The position numbers and the translations under genes are program-made. Below the pieces are notes generated by a model. That model was not told the DNA's origin. It did no database searches and saw nothing but the letters and a program-made list of their open reading frames with translations. Shown here one piece after another: positions 51,207 through 60,498 of a stretch of DNA of 64,000 bases. The DNA comes from Motiliproteus sp041586615 (GTDB lineage: Bacteria > Pseudomonadota > Gammaproteobacteria > Pseudomonadales > Balneatricaceae). The number at the start of each line of letters is the position of its first letter. Within the stretch, counting starts at the first letter, position 1. The stretch covers positions 1-64,000 of the forward strand of contig JBFGZS010000004.1 in the NCBI GenBank assembly GCA_041586615.1, read 5' to 3'.

Positions 51207-52751
51207 ATGTCAGACAACAATCATACCATAATGCCGCTCTACTCGGCGCAGCAGACGCGGACGTTGGATCGCATGGCGATTGAACAGGGGGGCATTCCCG
51301 GTTTCGAATTGATGAAGCGGGCCGGCCGGGCTGCTTTTCGGGCTTTGCGCCGTCGCTGGCCCGATGCTCGGCGCATTGCCCTGGTCTGTGGCAGCGGTAA
51401 TAACGGCGGGGATGGGTTTGTGATTGCCGGCCTGGCCCAAGAACAGGGCTGGGACGTGACGCCGATGCTGCTGAACGCCCGGTTAGCCCGTGCGCGCCTG
51501 CAAGGTGAGGCGAAACAAGCGCTGGCGTGGGCCGAAGAACGCGGGGTTGTCGTCGCTGATTTTGACCCGCAACGGGTAAGCAATGACTTCGATCTGGTTG
51601 TCGATGCGTTGCTGGGAACCGGGGTTGCCGGCCAGGTACGTGATGACTATGCCGAGGCGATTGCATGGATCAATCACAGCGCGCTGCCGGTGCTGGCGGT
51701 GGATATGCCTTCGGGCCTGTGCAGTGATACCGGGCGTCGATTGGGGCACGCAGTACGGGCCGATATGACGGTGACGTTTATCGGCACGAAGCGAGGTTTG
51801 CTGACCCACGAGGGTGTTGAGCAGTGTGGCGAACTGTTATTGGATGATCTGCAGCTTGCGCCGGAACTCTACGCCCGCGTTCCATCCCGCATCGGGGCCC
51901 TCAGTGAGGCTTATCTGGCGGCGACTATGCCGCGCCGGGCGCGTAACAGCCATAAGGGCCATTACGGCCATGTGCTGATTGTCGGTGGAGATCTGGGGAT
52001 GGGCGGCGCCGTTGCGATGGCCGCGCGCAGTGCCGCGCGCAGCGGTGCGGGTTTAGTGACGGTGGCAACGCGACCGGAGCATACGGGCTGTTGTCATACG
52101 CTATGCCCAGAAGCGATGGTGTACGCTGTGCGCTCGGGCCAGGAGCTTGCACCGCTGTTGGCGCGGGCGACCCTGGTCTTGATTGGTCCGGGGTTGGGGC
52201 AGGGCGCCTGGTCTGGACAGTTGCTACACGCCGTTCAACGCAGTGGTTTGCCCTTGGTGGTGGATGCCGATGGGCTGAATCTGCTGTTGCAGGGGACGTT
52301 GGTTGAGCCGCAACACCGGGATAATTGGATACTGACGCCGCATCCCGGTGAGGCGGCGCGCTTGCTGGGTTGTGATGCGGCCCAGGTTCAGGCTGATCGT
52401 TTTACGGCGGTTGAGCAGTTGCAGACGCGTTTCGGCGGCATCTGCGTCTTGAAGGGCGCCGGCACGCTGATCCGCAGCGATACCCAAACATGGTTATGTC
52501 GGCAGGGTAATCCGGGTATGGCCAGCGGTGGCATGGGGGATGTGTTGGGCGGTGTGATCGCCGGGCTGGTGGCCCAGGGGCTTTCGCTCCAGGTTGCGGC
52601 GGCGGCGGCCGTGCAGGCACATGGCTTGGCCGGTGATGCCTGTGCTGACATACACGGCGAGCGCGGTTTGTTGGCGATGGACCTTGTCGATCCGATCCGG
52701 CGACTGTTAAATGGCTTGGCTCCGATTCCCGCGGAGGTGAATCATGGGTGA
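51207..52751 (+). CDS. nnr: Bifunctional NAD(P)H-hydrate epimerase/dehydratase
   Basis: A 514-residue repair enzyme. The YjeF N-terminal epimerase domain (1-220) has CGSGNNGGDGFVIAGLAQEQG and LVVDALLGTGVAGQVRDDYAEAI; the C-terminal ADP/ATP-dependent dehydratase domain (~225-500) has GHYGHVLIVGGDLGMGGAVAMAARSAARSGAG, NWILTPHPGEAARLLG and GNPGMASGGMGDVLGGVIAGL. It restores hydrated NADH/NADPH. The last 8 bases overlap tsaE. Confidence 0.95.
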   Translation: MSDNNHTIMPLYSAQQTRTLDRMAIEQGGIPGFELMKRAGRAAFRALRRRWPDARRIALVCGSGNNGGDGFVIAGLAQEQGWDVTPMLLNARLARARLQGEAKQALAWAEERGVVVADFDPQRVSNDFDLVVDALLGTGVAGQVRDDYAEAIAWINHSALPVLAVDMPSGLCSDTGRRLGHAVRADMTVTFIGTKRGLLTHEGVEQCGELLLDDLQLAPELYARVPSRIGALSEAYLAATMPRRARNSHKGHYGHVLIVGGDLGMGGAVAMAARSAARSGAGLVTVATRPEHTGCCHTLCPEAMVYAVRSGQELAPLLARATLVLIGPGLGQGAWSGQLLHAVQRSGLPLVVDADGLNLLLQGTLVEPQHRDNWILTPHPGEAARLLGCDAAQVQADRFTAVEQLQTRFGGICVLKGAGTLIRSDTQTWLCRQGNPGMASGGMGDVLGGVIAGLVAQGLSLQVAAAAAVQAHGLAGDACADIHGERGLLAMDLVDPIRRLLNGLAPIPAEVNHG

Positions 52752-53226
52752 CAACGTGCTGCATGTGGCTGATGAGGCTGCGATGGTTCGCTTGGGCGAA
52801 CAGCTGGGAAAGGCCAGCGAAGGTGAAGGGACTCTCTATCTGGGGGGCGATCTGGGGATGGGGAAAACGACACTCTGCCGTGGTGTCTTGCGCGCCTTTG
52901 GCCATCAGGGGGCGGTAAAAAGTCCGACCTATACCTTGGTTGAGCCCTATGAGCTGGCGGCTGCTTCGGTTTATCATTTTGACCTGTATCGGTTGGCGGA
53001 CCCGGAAGAGTTGGAATATGTGGGGATCCGTGATTATTTCAGTGAGCGGTCTTTACGTCTGGTCGAATGGTCGGAACGGGGCGCTGGCGTACTGCCCGAG
53101 CCCGACCTGCGCCTTGAAATAGATCGGTTTAACAGTGGGCGATCTGTTAGCTTATATCCGATTACGGTCCTCGGACATCGTATCGTGCAGCGGCTGGAAG
53201 CTGGTTTGCAGCAATCAACGGTCTAA
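52744..53226 (+). CDS. tsaE: tRNA threonylcarbamoyladenosine biosynthesis protein TsaE
   Basis: A 160-residue P-loop ATPase. Walker A is GDLGMGKTTLCRGVLRAFGHQG; KSPTYTLVEPY and HFDLYRLADPEELEYVGIRDYF are family motifs, with the W of RLVEWSERG near the end. It works with TsaB and TsaD to make t6A37 in tRNAs. Its start lies inside the nnr gene (ATG at 52744), so translation is coupled. Confidence 0.95.
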   Translation: MGDNVLHVADEAAMVRLGEQLGKASEGEGTLYLGGDLGMGKTTLCRGVLRAFGHQGAVKSPTYTLVEPYELAAASVYHFDLYRLADPEELEYVGIRDYFSERSLRLVEWSERGAGVLPEPDLRLEIDRFNSGRSVSLYPITVLGHRIVQRLEAGLQQSTV

Positions 53227-53272
53227 AGGATGGGGCCGCAACGCAGACGGATAACGAGGTAGACGCAAAACG

Positions 53273-54607
53273 GTGTTATTTAACAAGAGTATAGCTTCAG
53301 TGTTGCTGATGCTGTGGAGTCTTTCGCTAAGTGCGGCAGACGTTGGCAATGTGCGTGTCTGGCTGGCCCCTGACAATACACGGTTGGTCTTGGATCTGTC
53401 CGGGCCTGTCGAGCATGCGCTGTTCCCGCTGGATAATCCGCCGCGAATCGTCATCGATGTCCCGGATAGTCGTATGAAAGCGGATCTGAGTCAGCTCAAA
53501 CTTGAAGGCAGTCCTTTGCGTCGCGTGCGTAGCGGGGTGCGCAACGGTGATGATTTGCGCATCGTACTGGAGCTGAACCGTAAGGTGCAGCCGCGCAGTT
53601 TTGCCTTAAAACCCAACGATCAGTATGGCCATCGTTTGGTTGTTGATCTGGCTGAAACCGCGTTAAAGGCGTCCAAGAAAACGGCGCGCGCCAAATCCCC
53701 CCCCGCAGGGGGGATGCGCGATGTGGTGATTGCCATCGACGCCGGCCATGGTGGCGAGGATCCGGGTGCTCTTGGCCCTGGCGGTGTGCGCGAGAAAGAT
53801 GTGGTCATGGCGATCGCCCATGAGCTGCACACGCTACTGGAGAAAGAGAAAGGCTTTAAGCCCGTGCTGGTTCGTAATGGGGATTATTATGTCGAGTTAC
53901 GCAAGCGAACCCGGTTGGCGCGGCGTCATTCTGCGGATCTGTTTGTGTCTATTCACGCCGATGCCTTTCGCGATAAGCGGGCCCATGGTGCGTCGGTGTG
54001 GGCACTATCTGAGCGCGGTGCCAGCAGCGAGATGGGACGCTGGTTGGCGGATACGGAAAATAACACCGACCTGATCGGGGGCGTCGGCACCCTGAAGCTG
54101 GAAGACAAGGATGACTTGCTGGCCGAGGTCTTGCTGGATATGTCTATGACCGCCAGCCTCAGTGATAGTCTGGTGATTGCTGACCATGTCCTGACCAATA
54201 TGGGTCGCTTTGCCCGGTTACATAAAAACCGCGTCGAGCAAGCCGGCTTTGTGGTACTGAAGTCGCCGGATATCCCCTCGATTCTGGTGGAGACCGGTTT
54301 TATCTCCAACCCCAGGGAGGCGCAATTACTGCGCTCGCGAAAGTATCAGAAAAAATTGGCACGGGCGATGTTTGACGGTATTAAGCTGCATTTTACCCGC
54401 AAGCCACCGGCCATGACGTATCTGGCCTGGAAGAAGAATGGCGGCAAAGCTGCGATTAGTCGCTACAAGGTCTCGCGTGGCGATTCGCTGTCTGTGATCG
54501 CACAGCGCAATGGGATCAGCCTGCAGCAGTTGCGCGAGATGAACCGGCTTACATCGGATAAAATCCGTATTGGGCAGGTGTTGGAGATACCGGTTCCTAC
54601 CTCCTGA
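53273..54607 (+). CDS. N-acetylmuramoyl-L-alanine amidase (AmiB-type) with AMIN and LysM domains
   Basis: A 444-residue periplasmic cell-wall amidase. Signal peptide ~1-23, AMIN domain (~25-125, VWLAPDNTRLVLDLSGPVEHALFPLDNPPRIVIDVPDSR), Amidase_3 (~150-370) with DAGHGGEDPGALGPGGVREKDV, VSIHADAF and LVETGFISNPREAQLL, and a C-terminal LysM (~398-440, YKVSRGDSLSVIAQRNGIS). It cleaves septal peptidoglycan; activation by EnvC/NlpD-type factors is typical. The start is GTG at 53273; GAGGT lies 13 bases before it, rather far. Confidence 0.92.
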   Translation: MLFNKSIASVLLMLWSLSLSAADVGNVRVWLAPDNTRLVLDLSGPVEHALFPLDNPPRIVIDVPDSRMKADLSQLKLEGSPLRRVRSGVRNGDDLRIVLELNRKVQPRSFALKPNDQYGHRLVVDLAETALKASKKTARAKSPPAGGMRDVVIAIDAGHGGEDPGALGPGGVREKDVVMAIAHELHTLLEKEKGFKPVLVRNGDYYVELRKRTRLARRHSADLFVSIHADAFRDKRAHGASVWALSERGASSEMGRWLADTENNTDLIGGVGTLKLEDKDDLLAEVLLDMSMTASLSDSLVIADHVLTNMGRFARLHKNRVEQAGFVVLKSPDIPSILVETGFISNPREAQLLRSRKYQKKLARAMFDGIKLHFTRKPPAMTYLAWKKNGGKAAISRYKVSRGDSLSVIAQRNGISLQQLREMNRLTSDKIRIGQVLEIPVPTS

Positions 54608-54629
54608 GTCGACAATTTTTGGATGTTTC

Positions 54630-56516
54630 ATGAAGCGAATTGAATTATTGACGCCGCGTCTGGCCAACCAGATCGCCGCGGGGGAAGTCGTCGAACGCCC
54701 GGCTTCGGTGGTAAAGGAATTGCTCGAAAACAGCCTGGATGCGGGTGCGGAAAAGATAGAGATCGATATCGAAAAGGGCGGCACCAAGCTGATTCGCTTG
54801 CGGGATACGGGGGGCGGTATCGTACAGGATGATCTCCCCCTGGCGTTGAGCCGGCATGCGACCAGCAAAATCAAAATCCTTGATGACCTGGAAGCGGTGG
54901 GGACGCTGGGTTTTCGTGGAGAAGCGCTCGCCAGTATCAGTTCGGTATCGCGCCTGACGATGACATCGGCGACCGAAGGTGCGCAATCGGCGTGGCAGGT
55001 CTCGTGCGAAGGGCGCGATATGCTGGCGCAGGTCCAGCCCGCTGCGCACCCGGTGGGAACAACGGTTGAGGTGCGGGATCTGTTTTTCAATACCCCGGCA
55101 CGGCGTAAATTTTTACGCAAAGAAAAAACCGAATTCGGGCATGTCGAAGAGGTGTTCAAGCGCATCGCCCTGAGTCGTTTCGATGTGGGTTTTACCCTGC
55201 GCCACGATGGTCGGGTTATTCATCAGTTGCGCCCGGCGGTGCGGATGCAGGACCTGGAGCGGCGCGTGGCCGCACTGTGCGGCACGCCCTTTATGTCGCA
55301 GGCCATTTCCCTGGATGTCGAGGCATCGGGGCTGCGCCTATGGGGCTGGGTGGGGTTGCCGACCTATTCCCGCAGCCAGGCGGATCTGCAGTATTTCTTT
55401 GTCAATGGCCGGGCGATCCGGGACCGGCTCGTTGCCCATGCGGTGCGACAGGCTTACCGCGACGTATTGTATAACGGCCGTCATCCGACCTTTGTGCTGT
55501 TTCTTGAGCTTAATCCCGCCGATGTCGATGTCAATGTGCACCCCACTAAACATGAAGTGCGTTTCCGTGATGGGCGTCTTGTGCATGACTTCCTGTTTCG
55601 TACCTTGCACCGAGGTTTGGCTGAAATATCGCCGGCGGAGATGGGGGGGGCCGCCCCAGGCGGAGCGCTTGCAGAGCAGCCCGCAAGCGAGCCCGTGGCG
55701 GGGAGCCCGGGTGCGGCTCAGCCGCCGGATGTCACCGGTGTGGCTGCCGGCGTATTTCAGGGCCAGAGTCCCTTGGACTTCAATCGGGCCGCCATCCGGC
55801 CGGGCCAGGTACGCGATCAGATGCAGGGGTATGCGGCCTTGCATCCTTCCAATGACCCGTCGCTGACCGAGCCGTCAGGCGCTGTGGATACGGGAGCCGT
55901 AGCCCGGGGCGGCGCAGCAGAAGATGCCTCAGAGCATCCGATGGGGTATGCCAAAGCGCAGCTGCACGGTGTTTACATTCTGGCAGAGAACGCACGGGGA
56001 CTCGTGTTAGTCGATATGCACGCCGCCCATGAGCGCATCGTGTACGAGCGCCTTAAAAGCAGCTACGCCCGAGAGGGGGTGCGATCGCAGCCCCTGCTGG
56101 TACCGCTGTCGGTACCGATGAGTCAGCAAGAGGCGGATTGTGCGGACGAGTTTACGGACCTCTTCGCCAAGCTGGGTTTTGAGTTTTCCCGAATGGGGGC
56201 GGAAACGCTGGTTGTGCGCCAGATACCGGCGTTGCTCAAAGGCTGCGACGTCGGCGTGCTGGTCTGCCAGGTCCTGGGTGACCTGTTGTCCCACGGTAGC
56301 AGTGACAGGGTGGAAGCGGTACAAAACGAACTGTTGGCGACGATGGCCTGCCATGGTGCCGTGCGTGCGAACCGTCAGTTGACGGTTGCCGAGATGAACG
56401 AGTTGCTGCGGGATATGGAGCAAACCGAACGCAGCGGGCAATGTAACCACGGTCGTCCGACCTGGGCGCAACTCAGCATGGCTGATTTGGATAAGCTGTT
56501 TATGCGAGGGCAGTAG
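54630..56516 (+). CDS. mutL: DNA mismatch repair protein MutL
   Basis: A 628-residue MutL. The GHKL ATPase half opens MKRIELLTPRLANQIAAGEVVERPASVVKELLENSLDAGA with RDTGGGI and GFRGEALASISSV following. A Gly/Ala/Pro-rich linker (~340-430) precedes the dimerisation domain (LHGVYILAENARGLVLVDMHAAHERIVYERL). The end holds QCNHGRPTWAQLSM, as in MutL of bacteria without an endonuclease motif. ATG at 54630 is used; the longer frame from 54570 overlaps the amidase gene. Confidence 0.96.
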   Translation: MKRIELLTPRLANQIAAGEVVERPASVVKELLENSLDAGAEKIEIDIEKGGTKLIRLRDTGGGIVQDDLPLALSRHATSKIKILDDLEAVGTLGFRGEALASISSVSRLTMTSATEGAQSAWQVSCEGRDMLAQVQPAAHPVGTTVEVRDLFFNTPARRKFLRKEKTEFGHVEEVFKRIALSRFDVGFTLRHDGRVIHQLRPAVRMQDLERRVAALCGTPFMSQAISLDVEASGLRLWGWVGLPTYSRSQADLQYFFVNGRAIRDRLVAHAVRQAYRDVLYNGRHPTFVLFLELNPADVDVNVHPTKHEVRFRDGRLVHDFLFRTLHRGLAEISPAEMGGAAPGGALAEQPASEPVAGSPGAAQPPDVTGVAAGVFQGQSPLDFNRAAIRPGQVRDQMQGYAALHPSNDPSLTEPSGAVDTGAVARGGAAEDASEHPMGYAKAQLHGVYILAENARGLVLVDMHAAHERIVYERLKSSYAREGVRSQPLLVPLSVPMSQQEADCADEFTDLFAKLGFEFSRMGAETLVVRQIPALLKGCDVGVLVCQVLGDLLSHGSSDRVEAVQNELLATMACHGAVRANRQLTVAEMNELLRDMEQTERSGQCNHGRPTWAQLSMADLDKLFMRGQ

Positions 56517-56518
56517 TC

Positions 56519-57541
56519 ATGGTTGCTATGGAAAAAACAGTTGCTATGGAAAAAACAGTTGCTATGGAGAAAACACGAGCAGGGCCCTCTGGCAGCGCTA
56601 AGGCGGGCGGGCCGCCGCGTGTTATTTGTTTGATGGGCGCGACAGCGTCTGGCAAAACCGATCTGGCCGTTGCGCTGGTCGAACAGGCAAATTGCGAGAT
56701 CATTAGCGTCGACTCCGCGCTGATCTATCGCGGAATGGATATCGGTACAGCCAAACCTGACGCCGAGACACTGGCCCGTGCCCCGCATCGGTTGATCGAT
56801 ATTCGTGATCCGTCCGAGGCCTATTCGGCTGCCGAGTTCCGTCGTGATGTGTTGGTGCAGATTGCGGAGATCCAGGCGGCGGGTCGAACGCCGCTGCTGG
56901 TGGGCGGGACGATGCTTTATTTTAAGGCGCTGCTCGAGGGGTTGGCTGAGTTGCCGCCATCGGATCCGATGGTGCGCGAGAGGTTGCTGGCTGAGGCGGA
57001 GCGGGATGGCTTGGCGTCCTTGCATCGACGTCTGGCTGCGATTGATCCTGCCTCGGCACGACGGATTCACCCGAACGATCCGCAGCGGCTACAGCGCGCT
57101 CTGGAAGTCTATGAGGTCAGTGGGTGCACGTTAACCGAGTTATGGGAGCGACAGCGGCGCGATCGGCAGCTGCCTTTCAGGCCGGTGCAGCTGTGCGTCG
57201 AGCTTCGGGATCGAGCCCTGTTGCATGCGCGCATTGCCGCGCGGTTTGAGCTGATGCTGGAGCTGGGGTTCGAGGCGGAAGTCCGGGCGCTGTTTGAGCG
57301 CGGTGATCTGCATCCTGACCTGCCGTCGATCCGCTGTGTCGGTTATCGGCAAATGTGGGAGTACCTGGCGGGGGATGTGTCGCGGGATGGCATGATCGAG
57401 CGGTCGGTTGTTGCGACGCGACAGTTGGCCAAACGGCAGCTTACTTGGTTGCGTCGCTGGCCTGATCTGCACCGGGTCGACCCCCAAGAGCGTAATTTCA
57501 TTGGAAATGTCTTGAAATTACTCGGCGAGCACATAATATAG
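56519..57541 (+). CDS. miaA: tRNA dimethylallyltransferase MiaA with repeated N-terminus
   Basis: A 340-residue MiaA (about 315 in E. coli). The P-loop GATASGKTDLAVALVEQ sits at ~39; DSALIYRGMDIGTAKPD, HRLIDIRDPSEAYSAAEF and VGGTMLYFKALLEGLA are family motifs. It prenylates A37 of tRNAs reading U-starting codons. The first ~20 residues are three copies of VAMEKT from an 18-bp tandem repeat, each with an in-frame ATG, so the real start may be any of four ATGs (56519, 56528, 56546, 56564). The extra N-terminus is not conserved in MiaA. Confidence 0.95.
   Translation: MVAMEKTVAMEKTVAMEKTRAGPSGSAKAGGPPRVICLMGATASGKTDLAVALVEQANCEIISVDSALIYRGMDIGTAKPDAETLARAPHRLIDIRDPSEAYSAAEFRRDVLVQIAEIQAAGRTPLLVGGTMLYFKALLEGLAELPPSDPMVRERLLAEAERDGLASLHRRLAAIDPASARRIHPNDPQRLQRALEVYEVSGCTLTELWERQRRDRQLPFRPVQLCVELRDRALLHARIAARFELMLELGFEAEVRALFERGDLHPDLPSIRCVGYRQMWEYLAGDVSRDGMIERSVVATRQLAKRQLTWLRRWPDLHRVDPQERNFIGNVLKLLGEHII
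56522..56575 (+). repeat. 18-bp tandem repeat at the miaA translation start (3 copies)
   Basis: GTTGCTATGGAAAAAACA at 56522 and 56540 (identical) and GTTGCTATGGAGAAAACA at 56558 (one change). The frame is preserved and each unit carries an ATG. Slippage here would add or remove start codons and change the N-terminal length and possibly translation rate. Confidence 0.95.
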
Positions 57542-57682
57542 ACTAAATCTGGCGACTCTCTTTACGCAGCTGCGGTATGATAAATATCACTGCGCATAGG
57601 CCTACTTTAGGCTAAACAGGCGAATCGTAAATTTTTGTTATTATATCAACAACCTAATGGGTTGTATTGAAGGAGTACTACC

Positions 57683-57925
57683 ATGTCAAAAGGGCAAACG
57701 TTACAAGACCCTTATCTGAATATCTTGCGGAAGGAGCGAGTGCCTGTCTCGATCTTTCTCGTCAATGGCATCAAGCTGCAGGGGCAGATCGAATCGTTCG
57801 ATCAATTTGTTATCCTGCTGAAAAACACAGTAAGCCAGATGGTGTATAAGCATGCCATCTCGACCGTTGTGCCTTCCCGTCCGGTTAAGACACCCGTTAC
57901 CAATCCAGAAGGTGATGATGAATAG
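57683..57925 (+). CDS. hfq: RNA-binding chaperone Hfq
   Basis: An 80-residue Sm-like protein with the standard N-terminus MSKGQTLQDPYLNILRKERVPVSIFLVNGIKLQGQIESFDQFVILLKN and YKHAISTVVPSRPV. It forms hexameric rings that pair small RNAs with mRNAs. The C-terminal tail is short (~10 residues), as in Pseudomonas. AAGGAG precedes the ATG. A 141-base gap to miaA gives room for its own promoter, as seen in other bacteria. hflX starts 13 bases downstream. Confidence 0.97.
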   Translation: MSKGQTLQDPYLNILRKERVPVSIFLVNGIKLQGQIESFDQFVILLKNTVSQMVYKHAISTVVPSRPVKTPVTNPEGDDE

Positions 57926-57938
57926 ACCGGGTTAAGGT

Positions 57939-59240
57939 TTGTTTTTTGAGCGCCCCGACTCGGGAGAAACGGCCATCCTTGTTCATATGGAAATGGCTGA
58001 TGAAACTGAGAGGGAAGATCCGCGTGAATTCGAAGAGCTCGCACTCTCTGCCGGCGCAGATCCTGTCGCGCTGGTAACGGGGTCGCGAGCACGTCCTCAC
58101 TCCAAGTATTTTATCGGTTCCGGAAAAGTTCAGGAGATCGTGCAGCTTGTCGCGCTGCACGATGCTGAGGTGGTGCTGTTTAATAATGCGTTATCGCCGG
58201 CCCAAGAGCGCAACCTTGAACAAGAGTTCAAGTGCCGGGTGTTGGATCGGACCGGGCTGATCCTGGATATTTTTGCCCAGCGCGCCCGAACCCACGAAGG
58301 CAAGCTTCAGGTGGAGTTGGCACAGCTAGAGCATATGTCGACGCGGCTGGTGAGAGGTTGGACCCACCTTGAGCGCCAGAAGGGTGGGATTGGATTGCGG
58401 GGGCCGGGTGAGACCCAGCTTGAAACCGACCGTCGCTTGTTGCGTGCCCGTATCAAATCCATACTGCGACGGCTCGATAAAGTGCGTCGTCAGCGCGATC
58501 AGGGGCGGCGTTCTCGCCGCCGGGCCGAAGTCCCCAGCCTCTCCTTGGTGGGCTATACCAACGCGGGTAAATCAACGCTCTTCAATCGAATGACCGATGC
58601 CGAGGTTTATGCCGCCGATCAGTTGTTCGCCACCCTCGATCCGACGCTGCGTCGTCTGGATATCGCTGATGTGGGCAGCACTATCCTGGTTGATACCGTC
58701 GGTTTTATTCGTCATCTCCCGCATAAGTTGGTTGAAGCGTTTCGGGCTACGCTGCAGGAGGCGTGCGAAGCGAGTCTGCTGCTGCATGTTATCGATTGTC
58801 AGTCCGAGGAGCGTGATGGGCATGTCGAGCAGGTCCGTCTGGTGCTGGAAGAGATTGGCGCGCAGGATGTTCCTGTTCTCGAGGTCTACAATAAGCTTGA
58901 TCTGCTGGAGGGTATGCCGCCGCGGATCGATCGGGATGCCGACGGGCGACCTGTACGGGTGTGGGTATCCGCCGTCAGTGGTGCGGGTCAGGAAGAATTG
59001 ATGCGTGCGATCAGTGAGCTACTGGGCGATGAAATTGTCCATCAGTGGCTGAACATCGGTCCACACGAGGGCTTTTTTCGATCCCAGCTCTATGCGTTGG
59101 GGGCGGTCCAGGCTGAGCGATTTGCCGATGATGGCGGCATAGATCTGGAAGTTCGCCTGCAAAAGCGCGATCTGTTACAGGTGTTGAGTCGGGCGAATAT
59201 CCCGGTTGATCGTTTTTTACCTGTTGAACTTGAGTGGTAG
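57939..59240 (+). CDS. hflX: GTPase HflX
   Basis: A 433-residue GTPase that splits stalled ribosomes. The N-terminus FFERPDSGETAILVHMEM is the usual start of Pseudomonas-type HflX. The GTPase domain has VGYTNAGKSTLFNRMTDAEVY and VDTVGFIRHLPHKLVEAF; GGIGLRGPGETQLETDRR precedes it. The start codon is TTG at 57939 with AAGG just upstream, giving the exact family N-terminus; the first in-frame ATG would remove ~16 residues. Confidence 0.95.
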   Translation: MFFERPDSGETAILVHMEMADETEREDPREFEELALSAGADPVALVTGSRARPHSKYFIGSGKVQEIVQLVALHDAEVVLFNNALSPAQERNLEQEFKCRVLDRTGLILDIFAQRARTHEGKLQVELAQLEHMSTRLVRGWTHLERQKGGIGLRGPGETQLETDRRLLRARIKSILRRLDKVRRQRDQGRRSRRRAEVPSLSLVGYTNAGKSTLFNRMTDAEVYAADQLFATLDPTLRRLDIADVGSTILVDTVGFIRHLPHKLVEAFRATLQEACEASLLLHVIDCQSEERDGHVEQVRLVLEEIGAQDVPVLEVYNKLDLLEGMPPRIDRDADGRPVRVWVSAVSGAGQEELMRAISELLGDEIVHQWLNIGPHEGFFRSQLYALGAVQAERFADDGGIDLEVRLQKRDLLQVLSRANIPVDRFLPVELEW

Positions 59241-59316
59241 TTGTCCTTGCAACCTAAGGAATCGCTTCCTAAAATGCGCAATGTTTTGCCAAGAATCTGA
59301 GTAAACGGAGAAATAT

Positions 59317-60498
59317 ATGGCCTGGAATGAGCCGGGTGGTGACGGGAAAAATCAAGATCCCTGGGGTGGTGGTAATCGTGGCGGTCGCAACGGTGGTGGC
59401 GGCGATAACCAGGGGCCTCCTGATCTTGATGAGGCGCTACGCAAGCTGCAGGAAAAGATGAATAGCATCTTTGGTGGCGGTAAGCGCGGGGGTGGCTCTT
59501 CTGGCAGCAGCGGATTTAGTGGCGGTTTTGCTATTATTCTGCTGGTCGTTGTTGCCTTGGTGTGGGCGGGTTCGGGTTTCTATACCGTCAACGAGCAAGA
59601 GCGCGTTGTTGTGTTGCGCCTGGGTAAATACCACGACACGGTTATGCCCGGTCTGCGCTGGAACCCGCCGTTGATCGATGCCCGTTATCCGATCAACGTC
59701 ACGCGCGTTCAATCGAAGGATCATCGCGGACTTATGCTGACCGAAGACGAGAATATCGTCGAGATCGGGCTGAAGGTTCAGTACAAGATTACTAACCCTG
59801 AAGACTATGTGCTTCGGGTGCGCGACCCCGACAGCAGCCTCGGGCACGCCATCGAAAGTGCGCTACGCCACGTCGTCGGCACATCCGAGATGCACTTTCT
59901 CTTGACCGAAGGTCGAGCGGTGTTGGGTGCCGCGGTGCAGGCGCGGGTGCAGGAGTATATGGATGACTACGGTACGGGCTTGCTGATCTCCAAGGTGAAC
60001 ATCGAGTCATCGGAGGCCCCGAAGCAGGTCCAGGCGGCGTTTGATGATGTTATCAAAGCGCGAGAGGATGAGCAGCGGGTCAAGAACGAAGCCGATACCT
60101 ATTCAAACGGCGTAATCCCCGAGGCGCGAGGCCGGGCCCAGCGCTTGCTTGAAGAGGCAAACGCCTACCGCGAGGAAGTTGTGGCACGGGCAGTGGGTGA
60201 AACCAGTCGTTTTCTGGCGCTGTTGAGTGAGTATCAGAAGGCCCCCGAAGTCACCCGTGAGCGTATGTACTTGGACGCGGTGGAGTCGGTGATGTCGCGG
60301 ACCAATAAAGTATTGGTGGATGTGGAGGGTGGAAATAACATGCTGTATCTGCCGTTGGATCGTTTGACCGGCGGTCGTACTACGACTGGCGGGGAGCAGT
60401 TGATGCCCTCGGGTGTAAGCAGTGGAACGGTCGACGAGGTCGCCAATGAGGTGATCAGGCGACTGCGGGCGCAAACCAGTAGAAAGGAGGCGCGCTAA
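59317..60498 (+). CDS. hflK: FtsH modulator HflK
   Basis: A 393-residue band-7/SPFH protein. A Gly/Asn-rich cytoplasmic N-terminus (~1-65, PWGGGNRGGRNGGGGDN) precedes one transmembrane helix (~68-90). The periplasmic SPFH domain has GFYTVNEQERVVVLRLGKYHDTVMPGLRWNPPLID and later HVVGTSEMHFLLTEGRAVLG. HflK with HflC forms a cage around FtsH and limits proteolysis. GGAGAAATAT precedes the ATG. hflC begins directly after the stop. Confidence 0.95.
   Translation: MAWNEPGGDGKNQDPWGGGNRGGRNGGGGDNQGPPDLDEALRKLQEKMNSIFGGGKRGGGSSGSSGFSGGFAIILLVVVALVWAGSGFYTVNEQERVVVLRLGKYHDTVMPGLRWNPPLIDARYPINVTRVQSKDHRGLMLTEDENIVEIGLKVQYKITNPEDYVLRVRDPDSSLGHAIESALRHVVGTSEMHFLLTEGRAVLGAAVQARVQEYMDDYGTGLLISKVNIESSEAPKQVQAAFDDVIKAREDEQRVKNEADTYSNGVIPEARGRAQRLLEEANAYREEVVARAVGETSRFLALLSEYQKAPEVTRERMYLDAVESVMSRTNKVLVDVEGGNNMLYLPLDRLTGGRTTTGGEQLMPSGVSSGTVDEVANEVIRRLRAQTSRKEAR

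Noticed and set aside
54326..55165. Reverse open frame (~279 codons) across the amidase/mutL junction
   Set aside because: Both forward genes are well supported, and the frame has Ser/Arg-rich nonsense composition.
56140..57534. Antisense and out-of-frame ORFs over mutL and miaA
   Set aside because: All are explained by high G+C in conserved forward genes.
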